Assembly (NCBI RefSeq): GCF_003589595.1
Contig: NW_020653337.1
Coordinates: 4,168,960-4,232,959 of the forward strand
Length of the DNA stretch: 64,000 bases
Reading direction: 5' to 3'
From: Hyposmocoma kahamanoa
Lineage: Eukaryota; Arthropoda; Insecta; Lepidoptera; Cosmopterigidae
Part shown: positions 21,236 through 32,313 of the stretch, piece by piece
Layout of the letters: each line of letters opens with the position of its first letter
Position numbering within the stretch: the stretch's first letter is position 1
Notes under the pieces: model-generated
Told to the model about the DNA's origin: nothing
What the model saw: only the letters and a program-made list of their open reading frames with translations
The model's database searches: none
Made by a program: the position numbers and the translations under genes

Positions 21236-21590
21236 TATAAAGATAAATAAAAAAAATGTATGATGCAAGGAAACGATATGAAAGTCCCTAACCAAAACAG
21301 TTAATTTTTTGACTTCATACACATCTGTTTAGGATGCGCTAAATTTTATTGTGAGTAAGATACATGTTCTCTTTGGTTACATTAATCATATCACAACATG
21401 GACCGGATTGGACCGGTATACGATTCGTTAGCTTTGTGTGCCTGATACACCACATATTATTTTTAAGCCATCTTCATTACATTATTACTCATGCAAAGAT
21501 GAATAAATATAAAGAAAAATGCTATATATCCGATGGGATACGTACCAGCGATAGTTGCTTTAACGTGACTACCGCTCTGCCATAATGAAA
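21236..21590. other. Nothing recognised
   Basis: No gene. A stretch at 21530-21580 reads like a degenerate tRNA-like region but has no clear boxes. Confidence 0.3.
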
Positions 21591-21599
21591 TGATGATAT

Positions 21600-22260
21600 T
21601 CCAAAGATTCACACGAAATGTTACGCTTCCACATTTATATGGCGAACGGCTATGGAGTGGAATTCCTTGCCTCCAGACTGGAGCCCAGCGCGTTATAATA
21701 TAACTTTGAAAAGCACCAGAAAGCGTCTGTACAAATCTGTATATTCGTGTAATAGCTAGGGTTTCAATGGCGGCACCATTACATCCGGGTTTATGGCTTC
21801 ATTTTTGGTCGAAAAACTATTGCAGCAAATTTTTGATAATTCTTTAGCTCCGACTGTTGTATTATGTTTTGTATTATAACTTGGTAGAGAATCAAAAATA
21901 AGATTTTAGTAAATGGAATTTGGGACAGCTTCGACTGTCGTGGCGGTCGAGCTGGGAGTGACCGTGGTACGAAAACAAAATGAGAAAGTGAAGGAAGATG
22001 GAACAATTCAAATTTAAAATTTAAAATGTAAAATAAAAATGATAGGATACAAGCGGAGAGAGGCGATACAAAGAGGTGACATGACGAAGTAAGGAGGTCA
22101 CACCGTCACAACTTGAGCCTTTTCAAGGCGAGAGTGAATAGGCATTATTTCGGTGTGCATGCTCCATTGTCGACCTCATCGTCACTTTCCATCAGGTGAG
22201 ATGGAGGACAAATGCGCACTTACATTTTATGAAACAAAATAAAAAACAACCTTTAACAAC
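21600..22260 (+). pseudogene. Decayed CR1/Jockey-like LINE 3' fragment
   Basis: At 21656-21745 one frame reads WNSLPPDWSPARYNITLKST and then RKRLYKSVYS, the end of the LINE reverse-transcriptase domain; upstream it is frameshifted. About 350 bp later, 22090-22255 contains the family's 3' UTR (gcgagagtgaataggcattatttcgg ... cctcatcgtcactttccatcaggtgagatgg) and an A-rich end. The same UTR is present in reverse at 27890-28020. The 340 bp between are unassigned, so this may be one eroded copy or two neighbouring ones. Confidence 0.55.
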
Positions 22261-22866
22261 CAATACATACGTTAAATAAATAAACACTGAGTTATAAGCG
22301 ATAATAGGGCAGTTTGTTAGCACGCTCTAATTAGTACACATGTCTAATTTTTATGCGTTATATTTTAACTGATTACCATCTTGATTGTGTGATTAGAGCT
22401 GTAAAGGAAAACGTTTACGACCTTTGCGTGTTACCACAGGTCACAGTTATAATAACTCTTAAGCACTCTTTACAAATATATCAAAAAAGGCAAATGTAAA
22501 TCGTGCAACCAGCTGAAGAAAGTACACAAAACACACCCTTTGTATAATAAGGCAACATCTGAAAAATGACAACTTTTCAGGGCAGCGCGTATTAAAGATT
22601 CTAAGAACGAAATTAGGCAACAACTATTTAAATGGAATTCTACCATGAGACACAGATATATTCTCTACACTAATGGATAACTCATGTATTTAATTTTTTT
22701 TGCTCGACATATTTTGAACCAGTACATGATCCGTAATTGTGAGCATCCGCGCCGGTGATTCCACGGAAATTGCGCGCCAAAACCCTACAGCCTGGTTAGT
22801 CAGTACCGGTGAGGACGCAGGCGGTGGCGGCGTAATTATAAGTTGTGGTAGTGTAACGGTTTAACC
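22261..22866. other. Nothing recognised
   Basis: AT-rich, then a GC-rich 22745-22850 segment without a clear frame. Confidence 0.4.
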
Positions 22867-23158
22867 TTTTTTTACGTGGGGAAATCCTCATGTATACCTC
22901 TCGCCTACGGGAGCCACAGAGAGGTTATATCGGATTCCTACCGACTATAGCCCCACGGTGTTCCGCGTCTGCGCCTTTTGCCGGGAATACGGGGGCGCTT
23001 CTACATTCTATCGCAGTTCCGACAACGTTGGCTCTGCCGAAGGCCTCTTCCTGGGAGAGTGCAGCTGGAGCACACACTACACCCGTCCGTCACTAAGGCG
23101 CTAGAACACCGCGCGCGCCACATCGGGGCCCCCCTTGTCCGCTGCCTTGGCCCCTTTT
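22867..23158 (-). mobile_element. R1-clade LINE 3' fragment
   Basis: On the minus strand the sequence ends 'tagcctaaccgg..ataacctctctgtggctcccg...gaggatttccccacgt' followed by a run of A. This is the same layout as the better preserved copy at 39821-40353. It is GC-rich relative to its surroundings. The coding part has decayed. I could not find a clean target duplication. Confidence 0.5.
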
Positions 23159-23259
23159 ATGGAGGCAGATGGTAAGCAGAGGCTTTCCTTCTACAATAGT
23201 TTCACCCGCAACTGGTTTCACAACCTTCGGAAAACGTGTGAAGACCCCACCTCACATCG

Positions 23260-23350
23260 GGTCAGCATGGCGGACTATGGCCTAAACTCTCGCCTGAGAG
23301 AAAACCCGTGCCCAGCATTGGGACGTATAAATGGGTTAAACGATGATGAC
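23260..23350 (+). repeat. LINE 3' tail (RTE-like)
   Basis: 'catggcggactatggcctaaactctcgcctgagag ... cccagcattgggacgtataaatgggttaaacgatgatgacg' is the typical end of a lepidopteran RTE-like LINE with a short TGA-rich tail. A second partial tail follows at about 23445-23475. Confidence 0.5.
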
Positions 23351-23584
23351 GTAGCATATTTATTTGAAATGCTTCTATCAAAAGACATTTTTTTGTTGAC
23401 GGTAGGCATATATGTATATAAATGATATCCATATAGGAGAGTCGTGGCTAACAGTCGGACGTATAATGGGTTGATGATGAACTCGTGTAACAAAGAAGAA
23501 AAAGTCAGCTGGTTTAAATGTACGAACGTTTTCTTAGTATGGACATACCCACTTCGTCATTAATGAGTATTAAATTACTGTTTA

Positions 23585-23875
23585 TAAAATTAAATTTTTA
23601 TTGAATTGATATTCAATTATTTTTATGTGTGATTCTCCACTAGTTTGTTATAATTATTGATACAAAGATCGAACACTTAAAAAAAATCGATCCGGCTAGA
23701 TTCGAACAGACGTCTTCTAGCAAACTGTGCGAGACGCTATGCCAACTAAGTCACGGAACGAACCTGTGGACCTCACGAATTTTACTGTGTGCTTTTTGTT
23801 GGATCTTTGTATTTGGTTTTCAACGACTTTTTACCCGTAGCGCCATCTATGAGAAATCAATGAAATACTGTCTAT
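23585..23875 (-). repeat. SINE-B copy
   Basis: On the minus strand it has the order 'gatggcgctacgg ... gtcgttgaaaacc ... cgttccgtgacttagttggcatagcg' (A box), 'ctgttcgaatctagccgg' (B box), then the 3' part 'aattgaatatcaattcaataaaaattt'. This is one of the better preserved heads. Confidence 0.7.
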
Positions 23876-25498
23876 TTTCTAAACATTCCAAAATATAAGT
23901 TGTATCATGTTTAATTTTAAGTGGCTTAAGTATTTAAATACGCAAGTAAGTATCAATAGAATCACAACTACAATATTATTTTTGAGACAATAATTTGTAG
24001 AAAATACTTGATAGGAAATAATTTGTCGCCAATGGACTCAAATTTCAATAAATAATTTCAATAAACGCTATTCAAATATGATCAGTTCCGAAATCTTTGG
24101 GATTTGTAGAAGGGAATTTCCACGTTATTCTTTAGTTTAGCTAAATTAAATTCCTCAATTCCGATCACTGGTGATCACCCATGTACACAATAGTATTGCC
24201 AGGGTTGAAGGTCTACTCTCAAAATATACAACCGCAGCTGCGTACGAAATCAAAACGATCCGTGAGCCGTCCACAGTTCCTTAGCCACAACGCTTTCGTT
24301 TGGGTTTCGGATCCCATAGACAGTAACGGACCGATAACGTGAATGTAAAATTACTTCATTTCGTTACCTGAAAAGATACATTTCTCAAGCTGGTTTTTTT
24401 GATTGAAAATTTTGTGAAAGATATAAAAAATAACATAATAAAAGTAAAAAATAAATACGCTCAAGAAACATGCTAGAAGCTATGACCAGTTATTGATTGA
24501 TTTCATTTTGACGCGGGCCTAATTCGCCCAGCAGTGGGACTATATATACGTTAACTATTATTATTTTGTTACTATTATTTACGATATCTGTGTCGTCTAC
24601 TATGTTCCGAAACACGTGTATTTCTGTTCCCGGGGCCACTGAAAATCAGTCTTAGCAGTTTCCGTGAGACGACACCGAGCTGAGTGGATGACGGATGGCA
24701 TATCACTTGATTGTTTGTTATTATAGTTATTTACTTCTTGTTAATGTGTTATTTGAGTGTGTATATGAAAATATTGTTTTTTGTTGTTCTTCATATTGTT
24801 ATACTATGTATCGTAATTGTTAAATGTTATATAGTGTGCTTTGTTGCATCTTTTTTTATTCTATGTTATAATATATAATAATTACGCGTAATTATTTTCC
24901 CAAAAAATATGAATTTATAGTCGACATCTATAAAAAAAACTGTTCATTAACACACTTAATTGATGAGAAAGCACTTCCTACATTATGCGCGCACGAGTTA
25001 ATTTGTTGTTAATAAATTCCCGTTCATGTTTTCTGTAAATTTTGCTTGCTTTCATTGGTTTTAATTGAAATTTTATGGAGTAGTTAATTGTTTTTATTGT
25101 TTTCTTTATTAATGTTTTGCAGAATTTAATCAAATATTGTAATTAAGGTTTTGAACATGTCAAATTCGAATTAAGTAATTATATTTAATTAAACTGTTTA
25201 AGCGTACAGAATGTACTTTATATGTGTGCTGAATTTAAATTAATTTCATTAGCAATAAACAATAAATCAACAAATAATCATGAATATAATCAAAAAAATA
25301 ATCAATAATCAAAAAATAATCTTGCCAAGATTTATATGTAATTTTACAAATTTTAATTTTCAATGGAATTGTTTTATTTTGTTTTAATTTATATTATTTA
25401 ATCTTAATTACAATTTTATGTTATTTTTTCTTGTCAATTTTCAATTTATTTATGTGATAGATTTAATATAATTAATCGCAACCTATTGAATAAAAAGA
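23876..25498. other. AT-rich stretch, no gene
   Basis: 24515-24560 holds a LINE tail (ctaattcgcccagcagtgggactatatatacg). 24620-24700 is a GC-richer scrap ending in tatatgaaaat repeats. The rest, especially 24750-25500, is very AT-rich with no recognisable content. Confidence 0.45.
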
Positions 25499-25499
25499 A

Positions 25500-25690
25500 A
25501 TAGAGTCGTGATTAATACAAAGATTGAACACAAAGAATTTTTTCGACTTGAACCCACGACCATGCTGCACCGTAGCATTACTCTTACCAACTGAGCCACA
25601 GGTCAAGTTACTGAGTTATCGAAATTCTCCTATGTATTCGGCGACAAATATCGAAACTCAGTACAATAACAAAAACACATCACTATATGG
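25500..25690 (-). repeat. tRNA-headed SINE, variant of SINE-B
   Basis: The minus strand carries a good tRNA-like head: A box (tggctcagttggtaagag) and B box (gtgggttcaagtcg) about 40 bases apart. It is then followed by 'ttctttgtgttcaatctttgtattaat' as in SINE-B. The head differs clearly from other SINE-B heads, so it may come from a different tRNA or a different subfamily. Confidence 0.55.
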
Positions 25691-25755
25691 GTCTCTTTAA
25701 AAATTCCACTACCGTGTCGATATGTCGACACCGCCAAAATTGGATAGATAGTTTT

Positions 25756-25882
25756 TTGGTGAAATTACAGGCACGTGAGGATTGTCAACTTATATCTCAG
25801 GGTGACAGGCGCAATGGCAGTGTTTCTCAGATCTTTATGATTTAAAACTGTCGCTTAACACCAGGCGCACAACTTGTTCGAC
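25756..25882 (+). repeat. Rep-C fragment with internal deletion
   Basis: 'ggtgaaattacaggcacg ... tgtttctcagatctttatgatttaaaact' then directly 'gtcgcttaacaccaggcgcac'. The segment carrying 'ggcactgcaactgctatggacagg' is missing. Confidence 0.6.
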
Positions 25883-26914
25883 TTATCGCTTTGTATCGCT
25901 TAGAAACCGCATTTACGGTGTTGAATCAAGGCCACGCAGTTGGCGAAAAAGTGTCGGATTAACAGTAGAGCCGTTTTCGTTCCGAAAATTATCATTATTT
26001 TTTACAAACGTGACTTACTTTGCTTCTAAGAGGCCTTTCTTTTATAATTAAAAACGATTTAATCTTGACACGGTCAACATCTTGCTTTGTTGGTGAAAAT
26101 GAAAGAGACTTAAATAACATTTAAGTTAAATGACGACAAAAAAGTTTAATAAAGAAGTTACCTTATAGCCACTAGTTTTTGTAATTTATAGTTTTTGTAA
26201 CAAGGCCATTCATTACTTTTAGCAATAAATTAAATAATGTGAAAGTGTGATAACTTTAAATCCCATTTTGATTTTGCCCAAAAACTTGGGATTTTGTGGA
26301 GGGTAATTTTTATTCTAAAGGTGCGGGGGAGAACGTGTTGCGCGTTAATTGAGTTTTTTATAAAGCGTGTAAAGAGGGCTGCTAGTGCTGGTGGCGTTAT
26401 GTCCTGTTGGATGAAATGTAGTAGTAGCCTCCGCAGCCTCCGCAGCCTCCATACATCTTAGTAAGTTTAAAGTTCAAAGTTCAAAAGGGTAAAGGGTAAT
26501 GGTCATAAATCCAGTTTTATAAGTATTTATTTCGGTTTTAACAATACTTATGATCTTAAAAACGTATATTGTACAAGAGATTTTTAGTAAAATGGTAAAC
26601 GGTTCAGAAAGAATAACAAGAAGATGTGTTCTTTGACCGAAACAAAATCAGAATGCGAGGCAAAAGAATAGAACAATTCAACGAGTGTGAGAATAAAATA
26701 AGAAATTTAAATAAAATAAGTTGGGATGACGATGAAGGAGGTCACACCACAGTCACACCGTCACAGGCCACGTTAACCGACCTGCAGCACCGCAAAATTA
26801 AACAATAGGGAGCATAAGAGAATGTCAATACTTAAAATGGAGTGTAAAAGCACATACAGTCGACCGGATCAAAATACTATGATTATTTATGTATGTGAAT
26901 TAGCGAGTAATTTA
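25883..26914. other. No gene recognised
   Basis: A short (GCAGCCTCC)n run of about 3 units lies at 26428-26450. The ORF at 26626-26808 has no recognisable similarity and is probably chance. Confidence 0.4.
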
Positions 26915-27095
26915 AAATTTTTATTGAATTGATATTCAAATATTTTTATGTGAAATTACTTCTATGTGCTTGGGTCATATCTTTGTATTTGGTTTTTCAA
27001 CGACTTTTTAGCTGTGGCGCCATCTGTGAGAAACCTATGATATTTCGTCACCCAGTTACAGCTATCAGCCCCGGCTAGAGATGTCGCTATTAATC
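26915..27095 (-). repeat. SINE-B copy lacking the tRNA head
   Basis: The 3' part (aaatttttattgaattgatattcaa ... gtgaaattact) is joined directly to 'atgtgcttgggtcatatctttgtatttgg' and the GATGGCGC-like block. The tRNA-like segment has been deleted precisely. Confidence 0.6.
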
Positions 27096-27118
27096 ATGGC
27101 CAGAACAATATCATGGCC

Positions 27119-27730
27119 AGAGGCGGCTCGTCCTAAGGAGCGCTGGTGCAGTGAACTAACACTCCTATCCAACCCACCAAAATAAAATTATTAATTAAGC
27201 TTTCATATTATATTAGCAGTCGCAGTATTTATTTAATTATTATTATTAATGAACGACAAACATACAATTACAATTTTATCTTTCTCTTTAATATAGTACC
27301 TATAGCTTTGCTAACCCTGGAAGTGGAGCGCTCTTCGATGCGCCCCTATAAAACGAAGTTGTTTACAAAGCTCAGTGCTAAATTCAATAATTTCGAAAGA
27401 GAAATTCCTTTATGGCGCGACACATGAAACAAAAAATTAGTATGAAAAAATTAGCAAGATTTGCAACGTTGCCGTGCCGGACACGCCCGAAGCGACAACT
27501 GCACTCCGCCTCCGCGCGCTGTTGCCAGTTTCATTTGTCAAATAAACGAACCGTAATTTTTTCGCACGCATTTTGTTGTATTGTAAAAATTATTATTATT
27601 ATTCAATTGTTGTCAGCGTAGTGTTGTTTAGTGTGATTGTTTAAAATGGAACAATATAATGTGTGTCAATTTTTACGTAAAACATGTGTCCCACTGAAAT
27701 CTTTCGCGAGTCCTGACATTCAATAAACTA
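27119..27730 (+). mobile_element. Possible hAT 5' end fragment
   Basis: It begins CAGAGGCGGCTCGTCCTAAG, a start typical of some insect hAT elements. GC-rich leader sequence follows, with a short ATG frame at about 27645 (MEQYNVCQFLRK...) that stops soon. No 3' end was found. The assignment rests on the terminal motif only. Confidence 0.3.
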
Positions 27731-27873
27731 ATCTTTTTTTTTTCAACTTCAGTTCACCAAGTGATGATTGTAGGTCTCTTCCGATGCACTCAATTCCGTT
27801 CGAACTCGTGCTTTCCTCACACAATGTTTTTCCGTTACACGTGTTTATTGACTCTGCAACGGAAACTCTATTG

Positions 27874-28679
27874 GTTTTTTTTTATACAAAAAAAGGTGCA
27901 CATTTGACCTCCATCTCACCTGATGGAAAGTGACGATGAGGTCGAAGATGTAGCATGCACATTGCACACCTAAATAATGCCTATTCACTCTTGACTTGAG
28001 AAGGTCCAAGTTATAGCGTTCGAGGAATAAGTTCGCAGGCAGGAAATTCCACCCCTAGCCGCTCGCCGTATAAATGAGGAAGTGAAATTCTTATGAATCC
28101 TGGGAATGGCCACAACATAGGGGTGGAACCCCATCCTACGTCTAGTCCCCCGACGATGGAAAGGGGCAGGCGTAATTAACTCATGCAATTCCATCGCACA
28201 CGCTCTGTGATATATCCTGTAGAATACCGACAAGCAGGGAACTTTACGGCGGCGTTCAAGGCTCTGCAGTTTCGCCTCTACTAAATCCGAGCCACCGAAT
28301 CCAAAGCAGCCTGTTGGTTTTAGCAGAGCCATCCCATAAGTGGCAGCAGTACTCTATACACGACCGGACTTGTGCTTGGTACAGCTGAAGCAACTATCCC
28401 GGTGTGTAGTAATGCCTCACCTTGAAAGGATGCCTCACCGAGAAAGCTTCCTGCCTGGATTTCTGGCCATGGATTCTACGTATTTGCCGAAGTTCAAATC
28501 GAACGACAGGTATATTCCAAGAAGCTGGATATGGTCGGCTATGGGTATGGATACATCACAGAAAGGACTCCGTTTACTGTAGAATAGACACGCCTGCGTT
28601 TTGGTAGCGTTAAATGTGACAATTTGGCATCGTCTCAATTTGGAGACCGCCTTAAGTGTCAAATTCAAACGACTACGTA
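27874..28679 (-). pseudogene. CR1/Jockey-like LINE, 3' part, frameshifted
   Basis: On the minus strand the reverse-transcriptase C-terminal region can be followed through several frames. First comes IVTFNATKTQACLFYSKRSP with HIQLLGIYLSFDLNFGKYVE (28435-28677). Next is LLQLYQAQVRSCIEYCCHLW (about 28330-28410). Last are LQSLERRRKVPCLSVFYRIY and ELITPAPFHRRGTRRRMGFH (27985-28265). Shifts break it at least twice. The 3' UTR (caggtgagatggaggtcaaatgtgcacc) and A-run (plus-strand T, about 27874-27883) follow. The upstream end coincides with the Tc1 element boundary at 28680. Confidence 0.75.
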
Positions 28680-28705
28680 CACACATCAAAAAAAGTTTGC
28701 GATCA
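28680..28705 (+). repeat. Tc1 left terminal inverted repeat
   Basis: 26 bp, exact reverse complement of 30197-30222; expected transposase binding and cleavage site. Confidence 0.95.
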
Positions 28706-28930
28706 CTTCGAAAAACTGAAATCTTTTTTGTTACTGTAGTTTATATTATGATTTTTTCTTCTTTTTAGATTCTTTATTTAAAAATATATTAGAACATAAA
28801 ACAATGACCCCGTTCAATTGTTTTTTCATATAAAAAGGCTTTCAGTCCTAGCTTACGCTCATTCAGAAATCTGATTTAGTCAATTATAAGCGATTCAAGA
28901 TATTTTTCGCGGAAAGTTGTGATTGAAAAA

Positions 28931-29962
28931 ATGCCAAGAGGATTATCAGAGGTTTTACGAGCTAGAATAGTAACTTCGAGGGAAGAAGGATACACCACGA
29001 GAGTAATAGCACGCAGACTTGCTATATCTCAATCCTGTGTCGTGGCTACGTTGCAGAGGTATCACGGAATGGGGAATTTAGCTGATCGACCCCGCAGCGG
29101 TCGCCCAACTGTTTTGACAGCTGCCCAAAAGCGCTATATTAGATTGCTGGCAGCCCGTGATCCAACAATCAACGCCACTAAAATAAAAGCAGAAGTCAGG
29201 GCCGTCTCTGGGCTTGAAGTTAGCATGCAGACCGTTCGCAATTGCTTGCACCAGGCTGGATTACGAGCACGGAGGTCTTGGCGAGCTCCGCTCAATTCCC
29301 GGCAACGTCAACAACGAAGATTGCAGTGGGCTAGACTTCGGCAAAATGAAGAAGGTGAGGACGAAAACATTTGGCAAAACTGTCTCTTCGTTGACGAATC
29401 CCGAATCAGCACTCATCCAGATAACCGACGTGTCCGTGTCTGGAGAAGACCAGGCGACCGTGAAAGACAAAGAACTACCACTGGAACAGTTCAGCAAGGC
29501 GGAAAATCGGTGTCCTTTTGGGGTGGCATTATGATTGGAGCTAGAACGCCTTTGATCCCGTATCGGGGCTTCATGACAGCAGACATGTACAAAGCAGTTG
29601 CTATTGATGATATCGTCAGACCATTCCGAGTAAACCATGGGCACCAATTTGTACTGGTCGATGACAATGCGCCCGCACATCGAGCTCAACGAGTCAATGC
29701 TGCTGTTCAAGAATACGGTATCACACGATTAGACTGGCCTGCCGGCTCGCCCGACTTAAACCCAATAGAGCACGCGTGGGATGCTCTTAAACGAGCAGTA
29801 TGGAACCGTGAGCCACGTCCCCAGACAGTTCCAGAGCTCAGGGAAGCCGCTATTGAAGAATGGGATAGGTTACCCCAGGAAATGCTGGATAACTTGATCC
29901 TCAGCATGCCCAGGAGGATCTTCGCATGTATTCGAGCCAGGGGAGGAGTTATTTTATATTGA
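28931..29962 (+). CDS. Tc1-family DD34E transposase, intact (343 aa)
   Basis: The enzyme cuts and pastes the surrounding 1.54-kb transposon at TA sites in the nucleus. The N-terminal part (residues 1-110) is a bipartite helix-turn-helix DNA-binding region typical of Tc1, with a GRPT motif at about 57-60 between the two halves. The catalytic triad is D155 (FVDES), D245 (VDDNAPAH) and E280 (DLNPIEHAW), with exactly 34 residues between the last two. The length fits the family (about 340). I choose the ATG at 28931; an upstream GTG at 28919 is open but is not a plausible eukaryotic start. An AATAAA lies at 29979-29984, 17 bp after the stop. There is no intron, frameshift or stop, so the gene looks functional; expression cannot be judged here. 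Confidence 0.95.
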   Translation: MPRGLSEVLRARIVTSREEGYTTRVIARRLAISQSCVVATLQRYHGMGNLADRPRSGRPTVLTAAQKRYIRLLAARDPTINATKIKAEVRAVSGLEVSMQTVRNCLHQAGLRARRSWRAPLNSRQRQQRRLQWARLRQNEEGEDENIWQNCLFVDESRISTHPDNRRVRVWRRPGDRERQRTTTGTVQQGGKSVSFWGGIMIGARTPLIPYRGFMTADMYKAVAIDDIVRPFRVNHGHQFVLVDDNAPAHRAQRVNAAVQEYGITRLDWPAGSPDLNPIEHAWDALKRAVWNREPRPQTVPELREAAIEEWDRLPQEMLDNLILSMPRRIFACIRARGGVILY

Positions 29963-30196
29963 ATTCACACCTTTTAATAATAAATTGTTGTTTAAGTTTA
30001 ATTAAACAGTCTTTTTCTTTCTATGAAATTTCTATCACTATTACATTATGATTAATGGCTCAATTTTTTAAAATAAATAATAAAAAATAGTTTTATATTT
30101 TAATTTCAAACAGGGTATTCCTATTTAAAGAAAGCATACAACATAGATTTTTTCTTGATAAAGTTAAATTTAAAGAATTATAGGAGCTTATGCTAT

Positions 30197-30222
30197 TGAT
30201 CGCAAACTTTTTTTGATGTGTG
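30197..30222 (-). repeat. Tc1 right terminal inverted repeat
   Basis: 26 bp, exact reverse complement of 28680-28705. Confidence 0.95.
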
Positions 30223-30224
30223 TA

Positions 30225-30800
30225 TTTCAATATTTTTATTTTACTTTCCACAACTCCAGTGCGAGCTCGTGTTAATTCGTGATTGCTATTAATATCAATC
30301 GATAAATGGTAATTTTTGATGAAAATAGACCATTTTCTTTTTCATTTCAATTCGCCGATTTATTTTCACGTCGTTTTACCTCACCGGTGGAAAAGTATCT
30401 TAACACAGATCGTGTCACTATATACTAATAAAGATCACCTATCGCATTACCATACCAAATGCGGCGTGGCTTCTATATAAAATTGTCATTGACGTACGTG
30501 GTAGTATGAAGGTTCCGATTTAAACAGAGATCAGAATTAATTAGAATTTCATGCAATATAGTGCACAGTTTAAAAAAAAGGTTAATTGCAAAAACCCTAT
30601 TTGTGGACAAATCCACGTCGGATGTGATATGGCGATGGACTAGCGACACGCGAGTTCAAATTTGCATGTGAACCGCGACAAAACGCCCCGCTCTGTGTAT
30701 AGCATGTAAATGAGTAACGAATTTGGAGTTATACTCGTAGCATTTTAGAAGAGTTGGAGTCATAGTACAGTCATAGTATTTCTGGTATTTTCTTTTCTTG
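30225..30800. other. No gene recognised
   Basis: AT-rich sequence without a frame or repeat match. Confidence 0.4.
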
Positions 30801-30809
30801 TGTACTTAA

Positions 30810-30872
30810 ATGGCTTTTTGTAAAAAATGTGGTTCGAATCGAGGACATTTTCAATTTCGCTTCTTTCGGTAA
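30810..30872 (+). pseudogene. Short cysteine-containing ORF, possibly THAP-like
   Basis: Twenty codons, MAFCKKCGSNRGHFQFRFFR, then a stop. A Cys-x2-Cys followed by an F-x-F/RF block near the N-terminus is reminiscent of the start of THAP zinc fingers, which head P-type transposases and many regulators. It is too short to be certain, and no continuation was found. Confidence 0.25.
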
Positions 30873-30969
30873 TAAGTTTTTACGACTACGTCTAAGGCTC
30901 AGTGCACAGTAGCGTTCAGATATTTTTATTTTTGTAATTCAATACGCCTGTATAAAGTTACATACAATT

Positions 30970-31110
30970 TTGCACCGAGCACAGACATACGTATCTAAGT
31001 AGTATGAAAACTAAGCGCACCACATTTTTTGTACCTCCGATGACGTCACAAGCGCTTTTAGTGATGGGACTCCTTCAACAGCACTAAAGCGATTGATTAA
31101 ATCGAAGACG
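30970..31110 (+). repeat. Family-H repeat, copy 1
   Basis: 'cacagacatacgtatc ... agtatgaaaactaagcg ... gatgacgtcacaagcgcttttagtgatgg ... gcgattgattaaatcg' matches the reverse complement of 46429-46625. Part of its end motif ('acttgcggcgtctat') also occurs at about 33748. Class unknown. Confidence 0.5.
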
Positions 31111-31189
31111 CGAACGCAGCACGTGTTTAGAATAATAATTTTTCAAGTATTTGTTGATTATAAGAAGCCGTGAAATATTAATATCGTAA

Positions 31190-31505
31190 AATAAAACCAG
31201 AATAACATAATTAAGTACGTTATTAATATAGGAAATGAATACAGGTCCCATGGTCACGGTTGACTGAGGTGGTACAGTCATCAACCAGTTATGTCTAATA
31301 TTAATGCAAACAACCCTATTTTTTCACTATAGTTACAAAAGTTATTAATTAAATACCTTACTTTTAATTTCACGAATTAATTTTATTTTATTATTAATTA
31401 ATAATAAATTGAACTTAATAAAAATTCATTCAATAAAATAACTTGTAAAACGTAGCATAAATTGGAATGTTCCTTTGAAAATTAAAAATAAGGTTTTCAT
31501 TTCCT
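31190..31505. mobile_element. Penelope-like element terminal segment, rearranged
   Basis: 31190-31378 is the reverse complement of 36065-36190: 'ggtcccatggtcacggttgactgaggtggtacag', then 'accctattttttcactatag'. 31378-31505 matches 35955-36075 in the forward direction ('aataataaattgaacttaataaaaattcattcaataaaataa...attggaatgtt'). So two adjacent parts of the same terminal repeat lie head to head. Penelope-like elements commonly have such inverted or truncated terminal repeats. About 60 bp, including 'ggttccgaaacgtcgg', are absent from this copy. Confidence 0.6.
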
Positions 31506-31849
31506 ATATATAACAATCGCGAAAACCTAAAAACTCGATATTTTATTAATACTTGAGCGTTTTTAAAAAAAGTTGCTCTGGAAAAGCAAAAAAACAACAA
31601 CAGTAAATTTTATTGATTATTTTTATAACATTTTCTATTTTTATAGAATTATCAAATTCTTAAGACCTTAAGGGATTGATTCCCTTTGTTACATAAATCG
31701 ATCAGAATCGAGAACTGGGGTCTTACCATTAACTCTTATTACAGTTCAATATAGGTTCGTAACGTCTAAAAAGCGGGACGGTGATATACTTCATGTAGCG
31801 CTGTCTCACAACGAGTCATTTTAGGTCCTAAACTGAATAGTACAAGAAT
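31506..31849. other. Nothing recognised
   Basis: AT-rich sequence without features. Confidence 0.4.
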
Positions 31850-31864
31850 TCATGGTAAGGCTCC

Positions 31865-32298
31865 TTTTTTTTTTTTGACGGGGGGGAAATTTTTATGGAT
31901 ACCCCTGAGCCCAGGGAGACTCAGGGGTTATGTGGGGACTCTCCCTCCACGCTGGAAGGCCTACCCCACTAAAACCCCCCCGGGTTTCCCTCTCGCCGGT
32001 TGAGTCGGCGCCGTGGGATCAGTGAACATTCACCACGACGCCGCCCGGCCGCCCTATCTTGCGCCAGGGCTCCCGCGCCAACGGAGGGACGAGTCGGTTG
32101 TCCTCCGACCCGCCCCCCAGACGAGTGAGGCCATGCAATGCAGGCTCCGGAGTCCCTGTCCAGAGCCCGCTGGTCTCACTAGGGGATCAGGCGAGCAGCG
32201 AACTGCCTTCGCCTTCTTTCCGTACGTCTGCGCCGGAGCGGGTGCGCGTCCGCCGCGTCCTCGCGCACCCGCTCCGCGGCCTCCTTTTGCGACATAAC
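31865..32298 (-). mobile_element. R1-clade LINE 3' fragment with target-site duplication
   Basis: On the minus strand GC-rich sequence ends in a run of A (plus-strand T at about 31865-31876). It is flanked by TCATGGTAAGGCTCC (31850-31864) and TCATGGTAAGGCCCC (32299-32313), a 15-bp duplication with one mismatch. The open minus frame includes AKGGRGAGARGRGGRAPAPA, a basic and alanine-rich tail of the kind at the end of R1-clade ORF2. It is a short 5'-truncated retrotransposition product, GC-rich against an AT-rich host. Confidence 0.75.
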
Positions 32299-32313
32299 TC
32301 ATGGTAAGGCCCC

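Larger units (their letters stand above)
28680..30222 (+). mobile_element. Complete Tc1-type transposon (1543 bp)
   Basis: The ends are perfect 26-bp inverted repeats starting CACACATCAAAAAAAGTTTG (28680-28705 and 30197-30222). They are flanked by the TA dinucleotides expected of Tc1/mariner insertion (28678-28679 and 30223-30224). The single gene is intact. Perfect termini, an uninterrupted transposase and a TA duplication together suggest a recent, possibly still active insertion. The element lies immediately beyond a decayed LINE (27874-28679), so the LINE was either its target or was already truncated at this point. Confidence 0.95.

Noticed and set aside
22890..23425. Plus-strand ORFs at 22.9-23.4 kb as genes
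   Set aside because: They read through the antisense strand of an R1-clade 3' fragment and a LINE tail.
28919..28930. GTG start for the Tc1 transposase
   Set aside because: GTG is not a credible initiation codon for a eukaryotic Pol II gene; the first ATG at 28931 gives the usual protein length.
29261..29710. 149-residue minus-strand ORF and other frames inside the Tc1 element
   Set aside because: They are shadows of the transposase reading frame on the other strand or frame.
32013..32307. Pro/Arg-rich plus-strand ORFs
   Set aside because: They are antisense to the GC-rich R1-clade fragment; composition alone keeps the frames open.
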